Positions 34,352-43,433 of a stretch of DNA of 64,000 nt are shown here, one piece after another. Source of the DNA: Caulobacter vibrioides (lineage in GTDB: Bacteria > Pseudomonadota > Alphaproteobacteria > Caulobacterales > Caulobacteraceae); contig NZ_CP023315.3 of assembly GCF_002310375.3 (NCBI RefSeq), positions 1 to 64,000 of the forward strand, given 5' to 3'. The notes beneath the pieces were generated by a model. The model was given only the letters and a program-made list of their open reading frames with translations. It had not been told where the DNA came from and ran no database searches. Every line of letters starts with the position of its first letter. The stretch's first letter is position 1. Made by a program: the position numbers and the translations under genes.

Positions 34352-35062
34352 ATGAAGACCGTCCCCGCCGCCATCCTGGCCGCCGCCCTGACCCTTACGA
34401 CCGCCGCTGCGGAGGCCTACAGCCTCCAGGCGTGCGCCGTGCCCAAGGACGTCACGCCCGCGCCGACCGAGATCCCGCCGCCCGACGAGATCCATCGCAA
34501 CGTGCCGATCGCGGCCTATCTGCTGGCGCTCTACTGGTCGCCCGAGGCCTGCCGCGCCGGCATCCCGGAGTCGGACAAGGCGATCCAGTGCGAGGCCAAC
34601 CGCTTCGGCTTCACGGTCCACGGCCTGTGGCCCAACGGGCCCGACCGGGTGCATCCGCGCTATTGCCGCTCGAGTCCGCCGATGCGGGTCAAGACGGTGA
34701 AGGCCAATCTGTGCATGACCCCGTCGCCCTGGCTGCTGCAGCACGAGTGGCAGGCGCACGGGACCTGCAACTGGAAGACGCCTGAAGCCTATTTCAAGAA
34801 AACCCGCCAGATCCGCGATCGGCTCAATGTGCCAGACCTTGATCCCGGCGCTGACGGGACCATGACCGCCGGCGAGATCCGCCAGGCCTTCATCGCCCGC
34901 AACCCGGGCGTCCCCGCCCAGGGCCTGAACGTCCGGATCAAGCAGGGCCGCCTGACCGAAGTCTGGGTCTGCATGGACCTGAAGTTCAAGTGGGCGGCCT
35001 GCCGGGGCGGTAACGGACCGGCGGATGCTGTGGTGGCGGCGGTGACGCCTAAGCGGGGATAA
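34352..35062 (+). CDS. Secreted ribonuclease, T2 family
   Basis: RNase T2 family endoribonuclease of 236 residues with a clear signal peptide (cleavage near AEA-YS). Both catalytic segments are present: FTVHGLWPNG near residue 91 and HEWQAHGTCNW near 132, supplying the histidines and glutamate for cleavage via a 2',3'-cyclic phosphate. Several cysteines fit disulfides in the periplasm or outside. It is divergent from the siderophore receptor across a 252-bp gap and is probably a scavenging enzyme. Confidence 0.9.
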   Translation: MKTVPAAILAAALTLTTAAAEAYSLQACAVPKDVTPAPTEIPPPDEIHRNVPIAAYLLALYWSPEACRAGIPESDKAIQCEANRFGFTVHGLWPNGPDRVHPRYCRSSPPMRVKTVKANLCMTPSPWLLQHEWQAHGTCNWKTPEAYFKKTRQIRDRLNVPDLDPGADGTMTAGEIRQAFIARNPGVPAQGLNVRIKQGRLTEVWVCMDLKFKWAACRGGNGPADAVVAAVTPKRG

Positions 35063-35084
35063 GGATACCCCCTGATATAGGATC

Positions 35085-35196
35085 GTCATCCCGCGACTTG
35101 TTCGCGGGACCCATTTCTCCGCCGCGAGTGCGAAGCGGAAGTTCGCTCTCACGTGAAAGCTGAACCATGGGTCCCGCGCATGAAGCGCGGGATGAC
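35085..35196. repeat. Palindromic intergenic repeat, GTCATCCCG family
   Basis: The left arm (35085-35114) starts GTCATCCCGCG and the right arm (35167-35196) ends CGCGGGATGAC. They are imperfect inverted copies, each itself a small hairpin. The element fills the gap between RNase T2 and the convergent hydrolase gene. A second copy with the same termini lies at 61380-61480. Confidence 0.75.
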
Positions 35197-35210
35197 ATGT
35201 CCTTGAGACC

Positions 35211-36056
35211 TCAGCCCTCGATGAAGGCCAGGAGGTCCTTGTTGATGGTCTCTGCCTCGGTCGAAGCCATGCCGTGCGAGAAGCCCGGATAGGTGATCAG
35301 CTTTCCGGTTTTGACCAGCTTGATGGCCAGCTGCGCGCTGTCGGCGATCGGGACGATCTGGTCATCCTCGCCGTGCAGGATCAGGACCGGAACGTCGATC
35401 GCCTTCAGATCCTCGGTGAAGTCGGTCTCCGAGAAGGCGGTGATGCAATCGTAGTGTGCCTTGGCGCCGCCCATCATGCCCTGGCGCCACCAGTTGTCGA
35501 TCAGGCCCTGGCTGACCTTCGCGCCGGGACGGTTGAAGCCGTAGAAGGGACCTTCCGGAATCTCGCGGAAGAACTGGGCGCGGTTGGCCAGCAGGGCGGC
35601 GCGGAAGCCGTCGAACACCTCCATCGGCAGGCCGCCGGGGTTGGCGGGCGTCTTCAGCATGATCGGCGGCACGGCGCCGATCAGCACGGCCTTGGCGACG
35701 CGGCCAGGCTCGGCGCGGGCGACATAGCGAGCGACCTCGCCGCCGCCGGTCGAGTGACCGATATGGATCGCGTTCTTGAGGTCCAGATGCTTGGCCAGGG
35801 CGATGACGTCGGCGGCGTAGGTGTCCATCTCGTTGCCGGTGTCGGTCTGGCTGGAACGGCCGTGGCCGCGACGGTCATGGGCGATGACGCGATAACCCTT
35901 GCCCAGAAAGAACATCATCTGGGCGTCCCAGTCGTCCGAAGACAAAGGCCAGCCATGGTGGAAGACGACCGGCTGGGCGTCCTTGGGACCCCAGTCCTTG
36001 AAGAAGATTTGGGCGCCGTCGGTGGTGGTGAAGAAGCCGCTGCTCATGTCCGTCAT
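35211..36056 (-). CDS. Alpha/beta hydrolase (non-heme haloperoxidase-like)
   Basis: A 281-residue hydrolase. The nucleophile elbow IGHSTGGGE holds the catalytic serine near residue 101, HGEDDQIVP the aspartate near 232, and GFSHGM the histidine near 262; [14 protein letters not shown] near 33 forms the oxyanion region. This set typifies cofactor-free haloperoxidases/perhydrolases, whose true role is often esterase or lactonase. A start at the second ATG (36047) is also possible. Monocistronic; substrate unknown. Confidence 0.85.
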   Translation of the reverse strand: MTDMSSGFFTTTDGAQIFFKDWGPKDAQPVVFHHGWPLSSDDWDAQMMFFLGKGYRVIAHDRRGHGRSSQTDTGNEMDTYAADVIALAKHLDLKNAIHIGHSTGGGEVARYVARAEPGRVAKAVLIGAVPPIMLKTPANPGGLPMEVFDGFRAALLANRAQFFREIPEGPFYGFNRPGAKVSQGLIDNWWRQGMMGGAKAHYDCITAFSETDFTEDLKAIDVPVLILHGEDDQIVPIADSAQLAIKLVKTGKLITYPGFSHGMASTEAETINKDLLAFIEG

Positions 36057-36182
36057 TCCCGCTGGTGGGAGGCCGTCTGGCCGGTCCCGTTGTTCCGATG
36101 AGGCGAGAATGACGGACGCCTTTGGGCAACGATATGGAAATGATAGAAAGGCTTTGTTTCCAAAATATAGACTAGGACATTG

Positions 36183-37070
36183 TCAGCACTGGCTGGGCCT
36201 GTCGGACTTGATCACGCAAGCCATCTTCCGCCCCCGAACGGCGCCGTAGCGCGCCACGAGCTGGTCTTCGAAGAACATCCACTTGGCGCGTGTGTCCCGC
36301 GCCGCGACGTCCATCGCCTTGGCGTAGCCGCCGCGCGTGGTGTCGGCGGTGTCCTTGTTCAGCGTGGCGTGCTTGACGCGTCCGCCGCAGTGAAACGTCT
36401 CCGGAAAGCCATCATAGCATCCGCTGATCAGCCCGGCCGGAAACGCCGCGCGGTCCGACGACAGCCACCGCGCGGGCGCGCCGTTGTCGAGCCCCGGAGG
36501 ATTGTCGATCGTCGGAGCGGAGCGCGGAGCGTCGACCCAGTTGGTATGCGAATAGAAGTCCTGGGCGGCATGGAACGCCAGACCCAGGTCCTCCAGCACA
36601 TTGCATTTGGCCCGCCCCTTGGAGCCATCGTAGGTGCAGCCACCGAGGATACTGGTGCTATCCAAGTCGAGGTTGGGCTTGACCAGGCCAGCAGCGTCCC
36701 GCACCGCCGCTTCGAGATTGGTCATGATCCAGGAACGGCATGCGGACAGCTGGGCCTCCGCGGCCGAGCGCGTCTGAGCATAGCCGGGCGTGTCGAAGTA
36801 ATCCCCGCCGTCGCAATGGACTTCCTTGCGGTCCATGAGGCCGCGACCAGGCCGGTCCGGCGCGCCGACGGCGCCGAAGGTTCCCGCCTTTCCCGCCAGC
36901 TCGGACAGGGAGTCCCCGCCAAATCCCAGACCGGCCAGGCCCTGCCGGGTTATCCGTTCGTGTTCGGCGTTTTGGCCAAGCAAGCCTCGAACGGTGCCGA
37001 AGGCGAGCGCGTGCGGAACGCCAACCACCAGCATGGCGATGGCGGTGATAAGCCAGTGACGCAATCTCAT
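36183..37070 (-). CDS. Secreted HET-C/zinc phospholipase C-like protein
   Basis: A 295-residue exported protein (signal ending ALA-FG). Its only familiar motif is LGLAFHAAQDFYSHTNWVD near residue 175, the histidine-rich core shared by HET-C heterokaryon-incompatibility proteins and zinc-dependent phospholipase C-like families, where it binds metal. Another possible ligand segment is NAEHERITRQGL near 35. Ten cysteines suggest disulfides. ATG 37070 has GAGGG upstream; a longer frame to 37124 lacks a proper signal. A lipase or structural role cannot be decided from sequence. Confidence 0.65.
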   Translation of the reverse strand: MRLRHWLITAIAMLVVGVPHALAFGTVRGLLGQNAEHERITRQGLAGLGFGGDSLSELAGKAGTFGAVGAPDRPGRGLMDRKEVHCDGGDYFDTPGYAQTRSAAEAQLSACRSWIMTNLEAAVRDAAGLVKPNLDLDSTSILGGCTYDGSKGRAKCNVLEDLGLAFHAAQDFYSHTNWVDAPRSAPTIDNPPGLDNGAPARWLSSDRAAFPAGLISGCYDGFPETFHCGGRVKHATLNKDTADTTRGGYAKAMDVAARDTRAKWMFFEDQLVARYGAVRGRKMACVIKSDRPSQC

Positions 37071-37126
37071 GGCAACCCTCACAGCCATGCAATCAAAGAT
37101 TGCACACGAGGTGACCTGTGTCACGC

Positions 37127-37156
37127 AAAACGGGCGGCCCCTTTCGGAGCCGCCCG
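37127..37156 (-). terminator. Rho-independent terminator of pnp
   Basis: On the minus strand CGGGCGGCTCC (37156-37146) pairs with GGGGCCGCCCG (37141-37131) around GAAA, then TTTT (37130-37127). It ends the rbfA-truB-rpsO-pnp group. Confidence 0.85.
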
Positions 37157-37189
37157 CCTGATTGCATCCGGAATGGAAGCGAAAGAGGC

Positions 37190-39328
37190 TTACGCCTCTT
37201 CGGCCGCCGCTTCCTTCTTGCTCAGGTCTTCGCCGGTTTCCTGGTCGACGACCTTCATCGACAGCTTGGTCTTGCCGCGGTCGTCGAAGCCCAGGAGCTT
37301 GACCTTGACCATCTGGCCTTCCTTCAGCACGTCCGACGGCTTGGCGACGCGTTCGTTGCTGATCTGGCTGACGTGGACGAGACCGTCCTTGGCGCCGAAG
37401 AAGTTCACGAAGGCGCCGAAGTCGACGACCTTCACGACCTTGCCGTCGTAGATCTTGCCCACTTCAGCTTCGTCGGTGATCGACTTGATCCAGTCGATCG
37501 CGGCCTTGATCTTGGCGCCGTCCGAGGCCGAGACCTTCACGGTGCCTTCGTCGTTAATGTCGACCTTAGCGCCGGTGGTGGCGACGATCTCACGGATCAC
37601 CTTGCCGCCCGAACCGATCACTTCACGGATCTTGTCGGTCGGGATGGTGATGGTTTCGATCTTCGGGGCGTAGTCGCCGACGTCTTCACGCGGGGCGTCC
37701 ATGGCCTTGTTCATTTCGCCGAGGATGTGAGCGCGGCCTTCCTTGGCCTGGGCAAGAGCCTGCTCCATGATCGCGGGCGTGATGCCGGCGATCTTGATGT
37801 CCATCTGCAGCGAGGTCAGGCCTTCGCTGGTGCCGGCGACCTTGAAGTCCATGTCGCCCAGGTGATCTTCGTCACCCAGGATGTCCGACAGAACCGCAAA
37901 ACCGTCCTGCTCCAGGATCAGGCCCATGGCGATGCCCGAGACCGGACGGACCAGCGGCACGCCGGCGTCCATCATGGCCAGCGAGGAACCGCAGACCGTG
38001 GCCATCGAGGACGAACCGTTCGACTCGGTGATCTCCGAGACCAGACGGATCGTGTAGGGGAAGTCTTCCTTGCTCGGCAGCATCGGGCGCAGGGCGCGCC
38101 AGGCCAGCTTGCCGTGGCCGATTTCGCGGCGGCCTGGCGAGCCCATGCGGCCCGTCTCACCGACCGAGTAGGGCGGGAAGTTATAGTGCAGCAGGAAGGA
38201 TTCCTTGTAGGTGCCTTCCAGGGCGTCGATGAACTGCTCGTCGTCGCCGGTGCCCAGGGTGGCGACCACGATCGCCTGGGTCTCACCGCGGGTGAACAGG
38301 GCCGAACCGTGGGTGCGCGGCAGGATGCCGACTTCGCCCAGGATCGGACGGACCGTCTTCACGTCACGGCCGTCGATGCGCAGGCCGGTGTCCAGGATGC
38401 CGCGACGCACGACGTCGGCTTCCAGTTCCTTGAAGATCGCGCCCAGCTTCAGCGGGTCATAGCCGGTCGGGTTCTCTTCCGACAGGCCAAGGGCCGCGAC
38501 GGCCTTCTTCTTGGCGGCGCCGACCGCTTCGTAGCGGTCTTGCTTTTTTTGGATCTTGTAGGCGGCGGCGATGTCGGCGCCGACCAGATCCTTCATCTTC
38601 GCCTTGATCGCGTCGGTGTCTTCCGGCTCGAACGCGAAGGGCTCCTTGGCGGCGTGCTCGGCCAGGTCGATGATCGCGTCGATCACGGTCTGCATCTGCT
38701 GGTGGGCGAAGTTGACGCCGCCCAGCACGATCTCTTCCGAGAGCTCCTGGATTTCCGATTCAACCATCATCACGGCGTCGGCGGTGCCGGCCACGACGAG
38801 GTCCATCTTGCTTTCCTTCATCTCATCGAGAGTCGGGTTCAGCACGTAGCCGCCGTCGACCCAGCCCACGCGAGCCGCGCCGATCGGACCCATGAACGGG
38901 GCGCCCGACAGGACAAGAGCGGCCGAGGCGGCGACCATGCCCAGGATGTCGGGATCGTTCTCGAGGTCGTGCTGCAGCACGGTGACGACGACCTGGACTT
39001 CGTTCTTGAAGCCCTTGACGAACAGCGGGCGGATCGGACGGTCGATCAGGCGGGAGACCAGGGTCTCCTTTTCCGACGGACGGCCTTCGCGCTTGAAGAA
39101 GCCGCCGGGGATCTTGCCGGCCGCGAAGGTCTTTTCCTGATAGTTGACCGTCAGCGGGAAGAAGTCTTGGCCCGGCTTCTGGCTCTTGGCGAACACGGCG
39201 GTGGCCAGGACGACGGTTTCGCCCATGGTGGCCAGGACGGCGCCGTCGGCTTGACGGGCGATGCGACCGGTTTCGAGGACCAGCGTCTTGCCGCCCCACT
39301 CGATCGTCTTGCGTTTGATATCGAACAT
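37190..39328 (-). CDS. pnp: Polynucleotide phosphorylase
   Basis: 3'-5' exoribonuclease using phosphate, 712 residues, part of the RNA degradosome in Caulobacter. Two RNase PH-like domains with [16 protein letters not shown] and [15 protein letters not shown], then the second-core [15 protein letters not shown], are followed by a KH domain ([20 protein letters not shown], about 560-615) and an S1 domain ([20 protein letters not shown], about 625-690). It lies downstream of rpsO, the common bacterial order, with a hairpin between the two that could be an RNase III site or terminator. Confidence 0.97.
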   Translation of the reverse strand: MFDIKRKTIEWGGKTLVLETGRIARQADGAVLATMGETVVLATAVFAKSQKPGQDFFPLTVNYQEKTFAAGKIPGGFFKREGRPSEKETLVSRLIDRPIRPLFVKGFKNEVQVVVTVLQHDLENDPDILGMVAASAALVLSGAPFMGPIGAARVGWVDGGYVLNPTLDEMKESKMDLVVAGTADAVMMVESEIQELSEEIVLGGVNFAHQQMQTVIDAIIDLAEHAAKEPFAFEPEDTDAIKAKMKDLVGADIAAAYKIQKKQDRYEAVGAAKKKAVAALGLSEENPTGYDPLKLGAIFKELEADVVRRGILDTGLRIDGRDVKTVRPILGEVGILPRTHGSALFTRGETQAIVVATLGTGDDEQFIDALEGTYKESFLLHYNFPPYSVGETGRMGSPGRREIGHGKLAWRALRPMLPSKEDFPYTIRLVSEITESNGSSSMATVCGSSLAMMDAGVPLVRPVSGIAMGLILEQDGFAVLSDILGDEDHLGDMDFKVAGTSEGLTSLQMDIKIAGITPAIMEQALAQAKEGRAHILGEMNKAMDAPREDVGDYAPKIETITIPTDKIREVIGSGGKVIREIVATTGAKVDINDEGTVKVSASDGAKIKAAIDWIKSITDEAEVGKIYDGKVVKVVDFGAFVNFFGAKDGLVHVSQISNERVAKPSDVLKEGQMVKVKLLGFDDRGKTKLSMKVVDQETGEDLSKKEAAAEEA

Positions 39329-39537
39329 TTTTCTTCTTTCGGTTCCCGCGGGCGGATTCCCGTCGGGGCGGACAGGGGCGGACGGCTAACGGAAGCCGGC
39401 CCGATGATCCTCATCCAGTGTGACAGGCGGGTTTGAGGACGTGAACCCTCGGACAGTCGGACAACCCGGTTTGAGCGGGCCATCCTCGGGAAGCCTGGCG
39501 TACGGCCTGTCTCGGCCGCCGGGCCCCAAATACGCGA

Positions 39538-39567
39538 TCCGCCGCCCTGCTTTCGCGGGGCGGCGGA
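39538..39567 (-). terminator. Stable hairpin between rpsO and pnp
   Basis: TCCGCCGCCC and GGGCGGCGGA form a perfect 10-bp stem just after rpsO. No U-run follows on the minus strand, so it may be a processing site or weak terminator rather than a full stop. The remaining 39329-39537 holds no recognisable gene and probably contains a pnp promoter. Confidence 0.5.
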
Positions 39568-39576
39568 CCTTGTGCC

Positions 39577-39846
39577 TTAGCGACGCAGACCCAGCTTTTC
39601 GATCAGGGACTGATAGCGACCGGCGTCGGACTTCTTCAGGTGGTCGAGGAGCCGGCGACGCTGGGAAACCAGCTTCAGCAGACCACGACGGCTGTGGTTG
39701 TCCTTCTTGTGCGTCTTGAAGTGCTCGGTCAGGTTCGAAATGCGTTCCGAGAGGATCGCGACCTGGACTTCAGCGCTGCCGGTGTCGCCAGTGGTGCGGG
39801 CGTGTTCGGCGATGAGAGCGGCCTTGCGCTCGATAGTGATCGACAT
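39577..39846 (-). CDS. rpsO: 30S ribosomal protein uS15
   Basis: Protein of 89 residues binding 16S rRNA. It starts [12 protein letters not shown], and has [34 protein letters not shown], the family core. The start is ATG 39846, 14 bases after the truB stop, with GGAG upstream; the longer frame to 39915 overlaps truB and is not conserved. Confidence 0.96.
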   Translation of the reverse strand: MSITIERKAALIAEHARTTGDTGSAEVQVAILSERISNLTEHFKTHKKDNHSRRGLLKLVSQRRRLLDHLKKSDAGRYQSLIEKLGLRR

Positions 39847-39860
39847 CGGGTTGTCTCCGC

Positions 39861-40793
39861 TCAGGTGAGTTGGAAGACCCGCACGGGATTGAGCTTCCCA
39901 GCGCGCATCTCGCACAGGGCCACCAACCTGTCGCCGGACATGGCTGAAACGGTGCGATCGCCGGGCGGAAGCTCGGCTTTCAGCGTTTCAACCTGCCTCG
40001 GGAGCAGGACGATGGCGCGTCCCTGTGCAAGCCGGAAGGCGTCTTCGTCGGTCACGGCCAACGCCGGGATGTCGTCCAGCGCGGTCTCGACCGGAAGCAA
40101 TGCCTCCGACAGCCGGGCCTCATAGCTCAAATTCTCCAGAGTTTCCAGCGCTATCGCCGAGCCCTCGGAGAAGCCGCCCACCCGCGTTCGACGCAGATCG
40201 GCCACGTGACCGCAGGTTCCCAGCGCCTTGGCAAGGTCCCGGACCACGGCGCGGACATAGGTGCCCTTGCCGCATTCCATCTCCAGCGTCACGTGGTCGA
40301 CGTCCGGCTGATCGACCACCTTGAGGTCGAAAATGCTGACCTTGCGGGTCGGCAGCTCGAACTCGACGCCGTCGCGGGCCAGGTCGTAGGCCCGTTCGCC
40401 GTCGACCTTGATGGCCGAGAAGTTGGGCGGGATCTGATCCACCTCGCCGATGAAGGCGGGCAGCGAGGCCTCGACCTGCTCGCGGGTGGGGCGCACGTCG
40501 GAGGTCGCGGTGGTCTCGCCCTCGCGGTCCAGCGTCGTTGTGTCACGGCCCCAGGCGATGGTGAAACGATAGGCCTTGTCGGCGTCCATCAGGAACGGGA
40601 CGGTCTTGGTCGCCTCGCCCAGCGCGATCGGCAGGATCCCGGTCGCCAGCGGGTCCAGCGTGCCCGCGTGACCGCCCTTCTGGGCGTTGAACGCGCGACG
40701 CACGCGGGAGACGGCCGTGGTGGAGGTCAGGTCGTAGGGCTTGTCCAGGCACAGCCAGCCCGAGACGGCCTCGCCCTTCTTGCGGCGGGCCAT
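39861..40793 (-). CDS. truB: tRNA pseudouridine-55 synthase
   Basis: Makes pseudouridine 55 in the T-loop of tRNAs. The 310-residue protein has [16 protein letters not shown] near residue 19, the catalytic [16 protein letters not shown] segment near 36-50 with the active aspartate, [19 protein letters not shown] near 71, and a C-terminal PUA-like region. It begins two bases after the rbfA stop and leads to rpsO, within the rbfA-truB-rpsO-pnp cluster. Confidence 0.95.
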   Translation of the reverse strand: MARRKKGEAVSGWLCLDKPYDLTSTTAVSRVRRAFNAQKGGHAGTLDPLATGILPIALGEATKTVPFLMDADKAYRFTIAWGRDTTTLDREGETTATSDVRPTREQVEASLPAFIGEVDQIPPNFSAIKVDGERAYDLARDGVEFELPTRKVSIFDLKVVDQPDVDHVTLEMECGKGTYVRAVVRDLAKALGTCGHVADLRRTRVGGFSEGSAIALETLENLSYEARLSEALLPVETALDDIPALAVTDEDAFRLAQGRAIVLLPRQVETLKAELPPGDRTVSAMSGDRLVALCEMRAGKLNPVRVFQLT

Positions 40794-40795
40794 GC

Positions 40796-41257
40796 TTAGG
40801 CCTCGTCTTCGTCGTCGACCACGTCGGACAAGCGGCGGGTGTCCTGCTGGACGCGCGGATCCAGGAACAGCTTGTCCATATAGGCGGCCGTGCCGAAGCT
40901 CTCGTCGTGGATGAACTTCAGGTCCGGGGTGAACTTCATGTCGATGCTGCGGCCCAGGCGCCCGCGCAGGAACTTCGACACCCGGTTCAGGCCCTTGATG
41001 ATCTCGCCGGTGTTCTTGGCGGCGTCCTGGCCGGTCAGGCCCGCGCCCAGCGGCTCGACGAAGCAGATGGCGTGCTTGAGGTCCGGGCTCATCCGCACCT
41101 CGGAGACGGTGACCGAGATGTTCTGCAAAGCCTCGTCCTGCAGCTCTTCCTCGCGGAGGATCTCGACCAGGGCGTGGCGGATCAGTTCGCCGGCGCGAAG
41201 CTGGCGTTGCGAGGGGCCGGTCAGGACGCCCTTCTTGGTGTCAGATTGGCGCTTCAT
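40796..41257 (-). CDS. rbfA: Ribosome-binding factor A
   Basis: 30S maturation factor of 153 residues with the KH-like core [25 protein letters not shown] and [20 protein letters not shown]. The N-terminal [19 protein letters not shown] is typical. It is upstream of truB. In most bacteria infB precedes it directly; here three other genes and a terminator intervene. Confidence 0.94.
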   Translation of the reverse strand: MKRQSDTKKGVLTGPSQRQLRAGELIRHALVEILREEELQDEALQNISVTVSEVRMSPDLKHAICFVEPLGAGLTGQDAAKNTGEIIKGLNRVSKFLRGRLGRSIDMKFTPDLKFIHDESFGTAAYMDKLFLDPRVQQDTRRLSDVVDDEDEA

Positions 41258-41364
41258 GGCGCGATAGTCCTTGTGGCCCGGCCGGCGGATCGAACGCCGG
41301 TGCGCGGGGAAAATCGGAAGGCGCGGTGTCTAGGCCTCCAAACGGCGGAAGTCCAGTGCGACAT

Positions 41365-41377
41365 CCTTCTCCCCTTG
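41365..41377. repeat. Solo copy of the CCTTCTCCCCTTG repeat arm
   Basis: The 13-mer is identical to the left arm of the palindromic element at 59043-59163, but no right arm is present. It lies between the dienelactone hydrolase gene and rbfA and looks like a degraded copy. Confidence 0.45.
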
Positions 41378-41390
41378 CCGGAGAGGGCGC

Positions 41391-42179
41391 CTACACGCCG
41401 GTTCTTTCTTTGAAGAATGCGATCACCTTGTCCCGGGCCTGCATGCTGCCGCTGGTCGGGACCGAGCGATGCAGGTGCAGGGTCAGCACCGAGTGCGGGG
41501 CCATCGGCTGGCCCGGCGCGGCGTCCGCATCGGCCAGTTCCACCACCTCGACCTTGTCGCCGAACTCGGCCTTCAGGCGGGCGATGCGGGCGTCGGGCAC
41601 CAGCTTGTCGGAGGTGAAGCGCAGGGCGATCAGCGACAGGTTCTCGTCCTGGAACCGCTTCTTGGCGCAGGCGATCTCGGACGCCGAGCAGTCCAGGCCG
41701 CCCTTGTCCTTCAACGGCAGCGAGGGCTGCGAGAGCACCGGCGCCACGACCGAGGGCTCGGTCATCATCGCCAGAGCAAAGCCGCCGGTGAAGCACATGC
41801 CCACCGCGCCCACGCCCTTGCCGCCGCAGTCTTGGTGGGCCTTGCGGGCCAGGGCGCGCAGCCAGTCGACGATCGGGCTGGAGCGGCCGTCCTTCCAGAC
41901 GGTGAACTCACGACGCACGCAGATGTTCTTCAGGATCTCGCCGATCGCATAGCCGCGACCGATCTGTTTGCCGGGCTTGCCGAACAGGCTGGGGCAATAG
42001 GCGGTCAGGCCCGCGTGCGCCAGGTCGCGGGCGAAGGCCAGAACCCCCGGATGCAGGCCCGGGACCTCGTGGATCACGATGACGGCCGGACCAGCGCCGA
42101 TCTTGTGGACCTCACGCGACCAACGGCCGTCGTCGAAGTCGAAACGCTCAAAGCCCGCCAGCACGGTGTCGTCAGCCAT
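41391..42179 (-). CDS. Dienelactone hydrolase family protein
   Basis: Alpha/beta hydrolase of 262 residues. The elbow GMCFTGG has the cysteine nucleophile typical of dienelactone hydrolases near residue 127, and IHEVPGLHPGVLAFARDLAHAGLTAYCPSLFG near 37 is the family N-terminal block; the histidine is in PHSVLTLHLH. Some members act in chlorocatechol breakdown, but no such pathway is nearby and the true substrate is unknown. It is the last of three genes lodged between infB and rbfA. Confidence 0.85.
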   Translation of the reverse strand: MADDTVLAGFERFDFDDGRWSREVHKIGAGPAVIVIHEVPGLHPGVLAFARDLAHAGLTAYCPSLFGKPGKQIGRGYAIGEILKNICVRREFTVWKDGRSSPIVDWLRALARKAHQDCGGKGVGAVGMCFTGGFALAMMTEPSVVAPVLSQPSLPLKDKGGLDCSASEIACAKKRFQDENLSLIALRFTSDKLVPDARIARLKAEFGDKVEVVELADADAAPGQPMAPHSVLTLHLHRSVPTSGSMQARDKVIAFFKERTGV

Positions 42180-42236
42180 CTTGTCCCCTCCGCTTTTCAG
42201 CGAGGCTAGACCCTGGCCGCGCGGCTGGCGAGGGCT

Positions 42237-42815
42237 CTAGTTCGAGACGTCCGGACGCTGAGGGTTATCGGTCCAGTCCGACATCGGATCGGGCGTGCGA
42301 TTGTCCGGCAGTCGCCATTCGCCGCGATACGAGAAGTCGAGCGTCCCGCACAGGCGCGCCTGGCCAGGCGTCTTGGGATCGTCGCCGAACGCCTGGATCC
42401 GCAGGTCGCGGCGCACGGCGATAGGGCTGAACGACAGCCAAAGGCGCGCCGAGCCGGGGCAGAAGGCGCGGACATAGATCTTGCCCTGGGCCGCCGACGC
42501 GTCGACCGCGTACAGGGCGGCTTTGGCGTCGACGCCGCTCATCGCCGAAAGGCCGTCTGGACCGAGATCCTTTGCTCGCGCGGCCTTCAGCATCGCCTGG
42601 GCGGGAACGCCGGTGGCCAGCACCTTGAGCGGCCGGCCGGCGCCCAGGAAACCATCCTTGAACAGGATGGTCACCCCCGCGCCCGTCAGGCGCTTGGCGT
42701 CCGGCGAGATCGGGTCGTAGGAGAACATCCGCGTCTCGGCGGACGCGGCGGAGGACGTGGCGGCGATCATCGCCACCGCGAGGACTGCGCCGCGGACGAT
42801 CGATCGACGCATCAC
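42237..42815 (-). CDS. Hypothetical periplasmic protein
   Basis: I do not recognise this 192-residue protein. A signal peptide (cleavage near ASA-ET) leads to a mature part with two cysteines (FCPGSARLWLSF and RLCGTLDFSYRGEW). It overlaps the preceding lipoprotein gene by four bases, so the two are translated together and may act together in the envelope. Confidence 0.7.
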   Translation of the reverse strand: MMRRSIVRGAVLAVAMIAATSSAASAETRMFSYDPISPDAKRLTGAGVTILFKDGFLGAGRPLKVLATGVPAQAMLKAARAKDLGPDGLSAMSGVDAKAALYAVDASAAQGKIYVRAFCPGSARLWLSFSPIAVRRDLRIQAFGDDPKTPGQARLCGTLDFSYRGEWRLPDNRTPDPMSDWTDNPQRPDVSN

Positions 42816-43330
42816 TTGCCGCGAAGATTGGCCGCCTGGGCGTCGAAGCCCGACAGCCGCCAGCGATCGCCCTCACGGGTGAAGGTCAGGAGGCAAGGGC
42901 CATCCTGTCTAGCGGCGCAGACGCGGCCGTCGCCGGTGGGGCGCAAGGCGGCGGCGATCGCCACGCGACCGGGGATCGGGCGATCAGGCGTGTAGCCGTA
43001 ATAGTTGGCGGCCGCGCGGAACGTCTCGGGGCGGATCAGGGCCTCGCCGGCAGCGTTGGCCAATGGGCCGGCGGCGATGGCGGCCAGGGCGATGACGCCG
43101 TCGTTCTGGCCCGCGCGCTGGCGGGCTTCGGCCATCAGTCGCGCCTCGATCTGACTCTTCAGAGCGCGGCGGTCGACATGGGCGTCGAACGTGGCGCGGT
43201 CGTTGTCACGGATCGCGACCAACAGGTCATGCACATCGCCGCCGGCGTCGAGGCGGTTGACGGTCGCGCAGGCGCTCAGGGAGGCGGCGACAGCGGTCAG
43301 GGCGAGAAGGGCTTTCAGGCGCATGCGCAA
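42812..43330 (-). CDS. DUF2939-like lipoprotein
   Basis: Lipoprotein of 172 residues: basic start, hydrophobic stretch and lipobox SLSAC. The mature part has the pattern DLLVAIRDNDRATFDAHVDRRALKSQIEARL seen in DUF2939 proteins, and ends in a small domain with DRWRLSGFD. Function unknown. It is first in a three-gene leftward group following the infB terminator. Confidence 0.65.
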   Translation of the reverse strand: MRMRLKALLALTAVAASLSACATVNRLDAGGDVHDLLVAIRDNDRATFDAHVDRRALKSQIEARLMAEARQRAGQNDGVIALAAIAAGPLANAAGEALIRPETFRAAANYYGYTPDRPIPGRVAIAAALRPTGDGRVCAARQDGPCLLTFTREGDRWRLSGFDAQAANLRGK

Positions 43331-43378
43331 GGCGTAGCCAGAGATTGGGGCGATTTCCAGTCTCGGTTTTCGGCAACG

Positions 43379-43409
43379 AAAAAGGGCGCAGGCCTTTCGA
43401 CCCGCGCCC
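43379..43409 (-). terminator. Rho-independent terminator of infB
   Basis: GGGCGC and GCGCCC arms (43409-43404 and 43389-43384 on the minus strand), extended by further pairs inside, are followed by TTTTT (43383-43379). It lies 25 bases after the infB stop and separates it from the next gene. Confidence 0.85.
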
Positions 43410-43433
43410 TGATTTTATGATCTCGCGAAGCTC

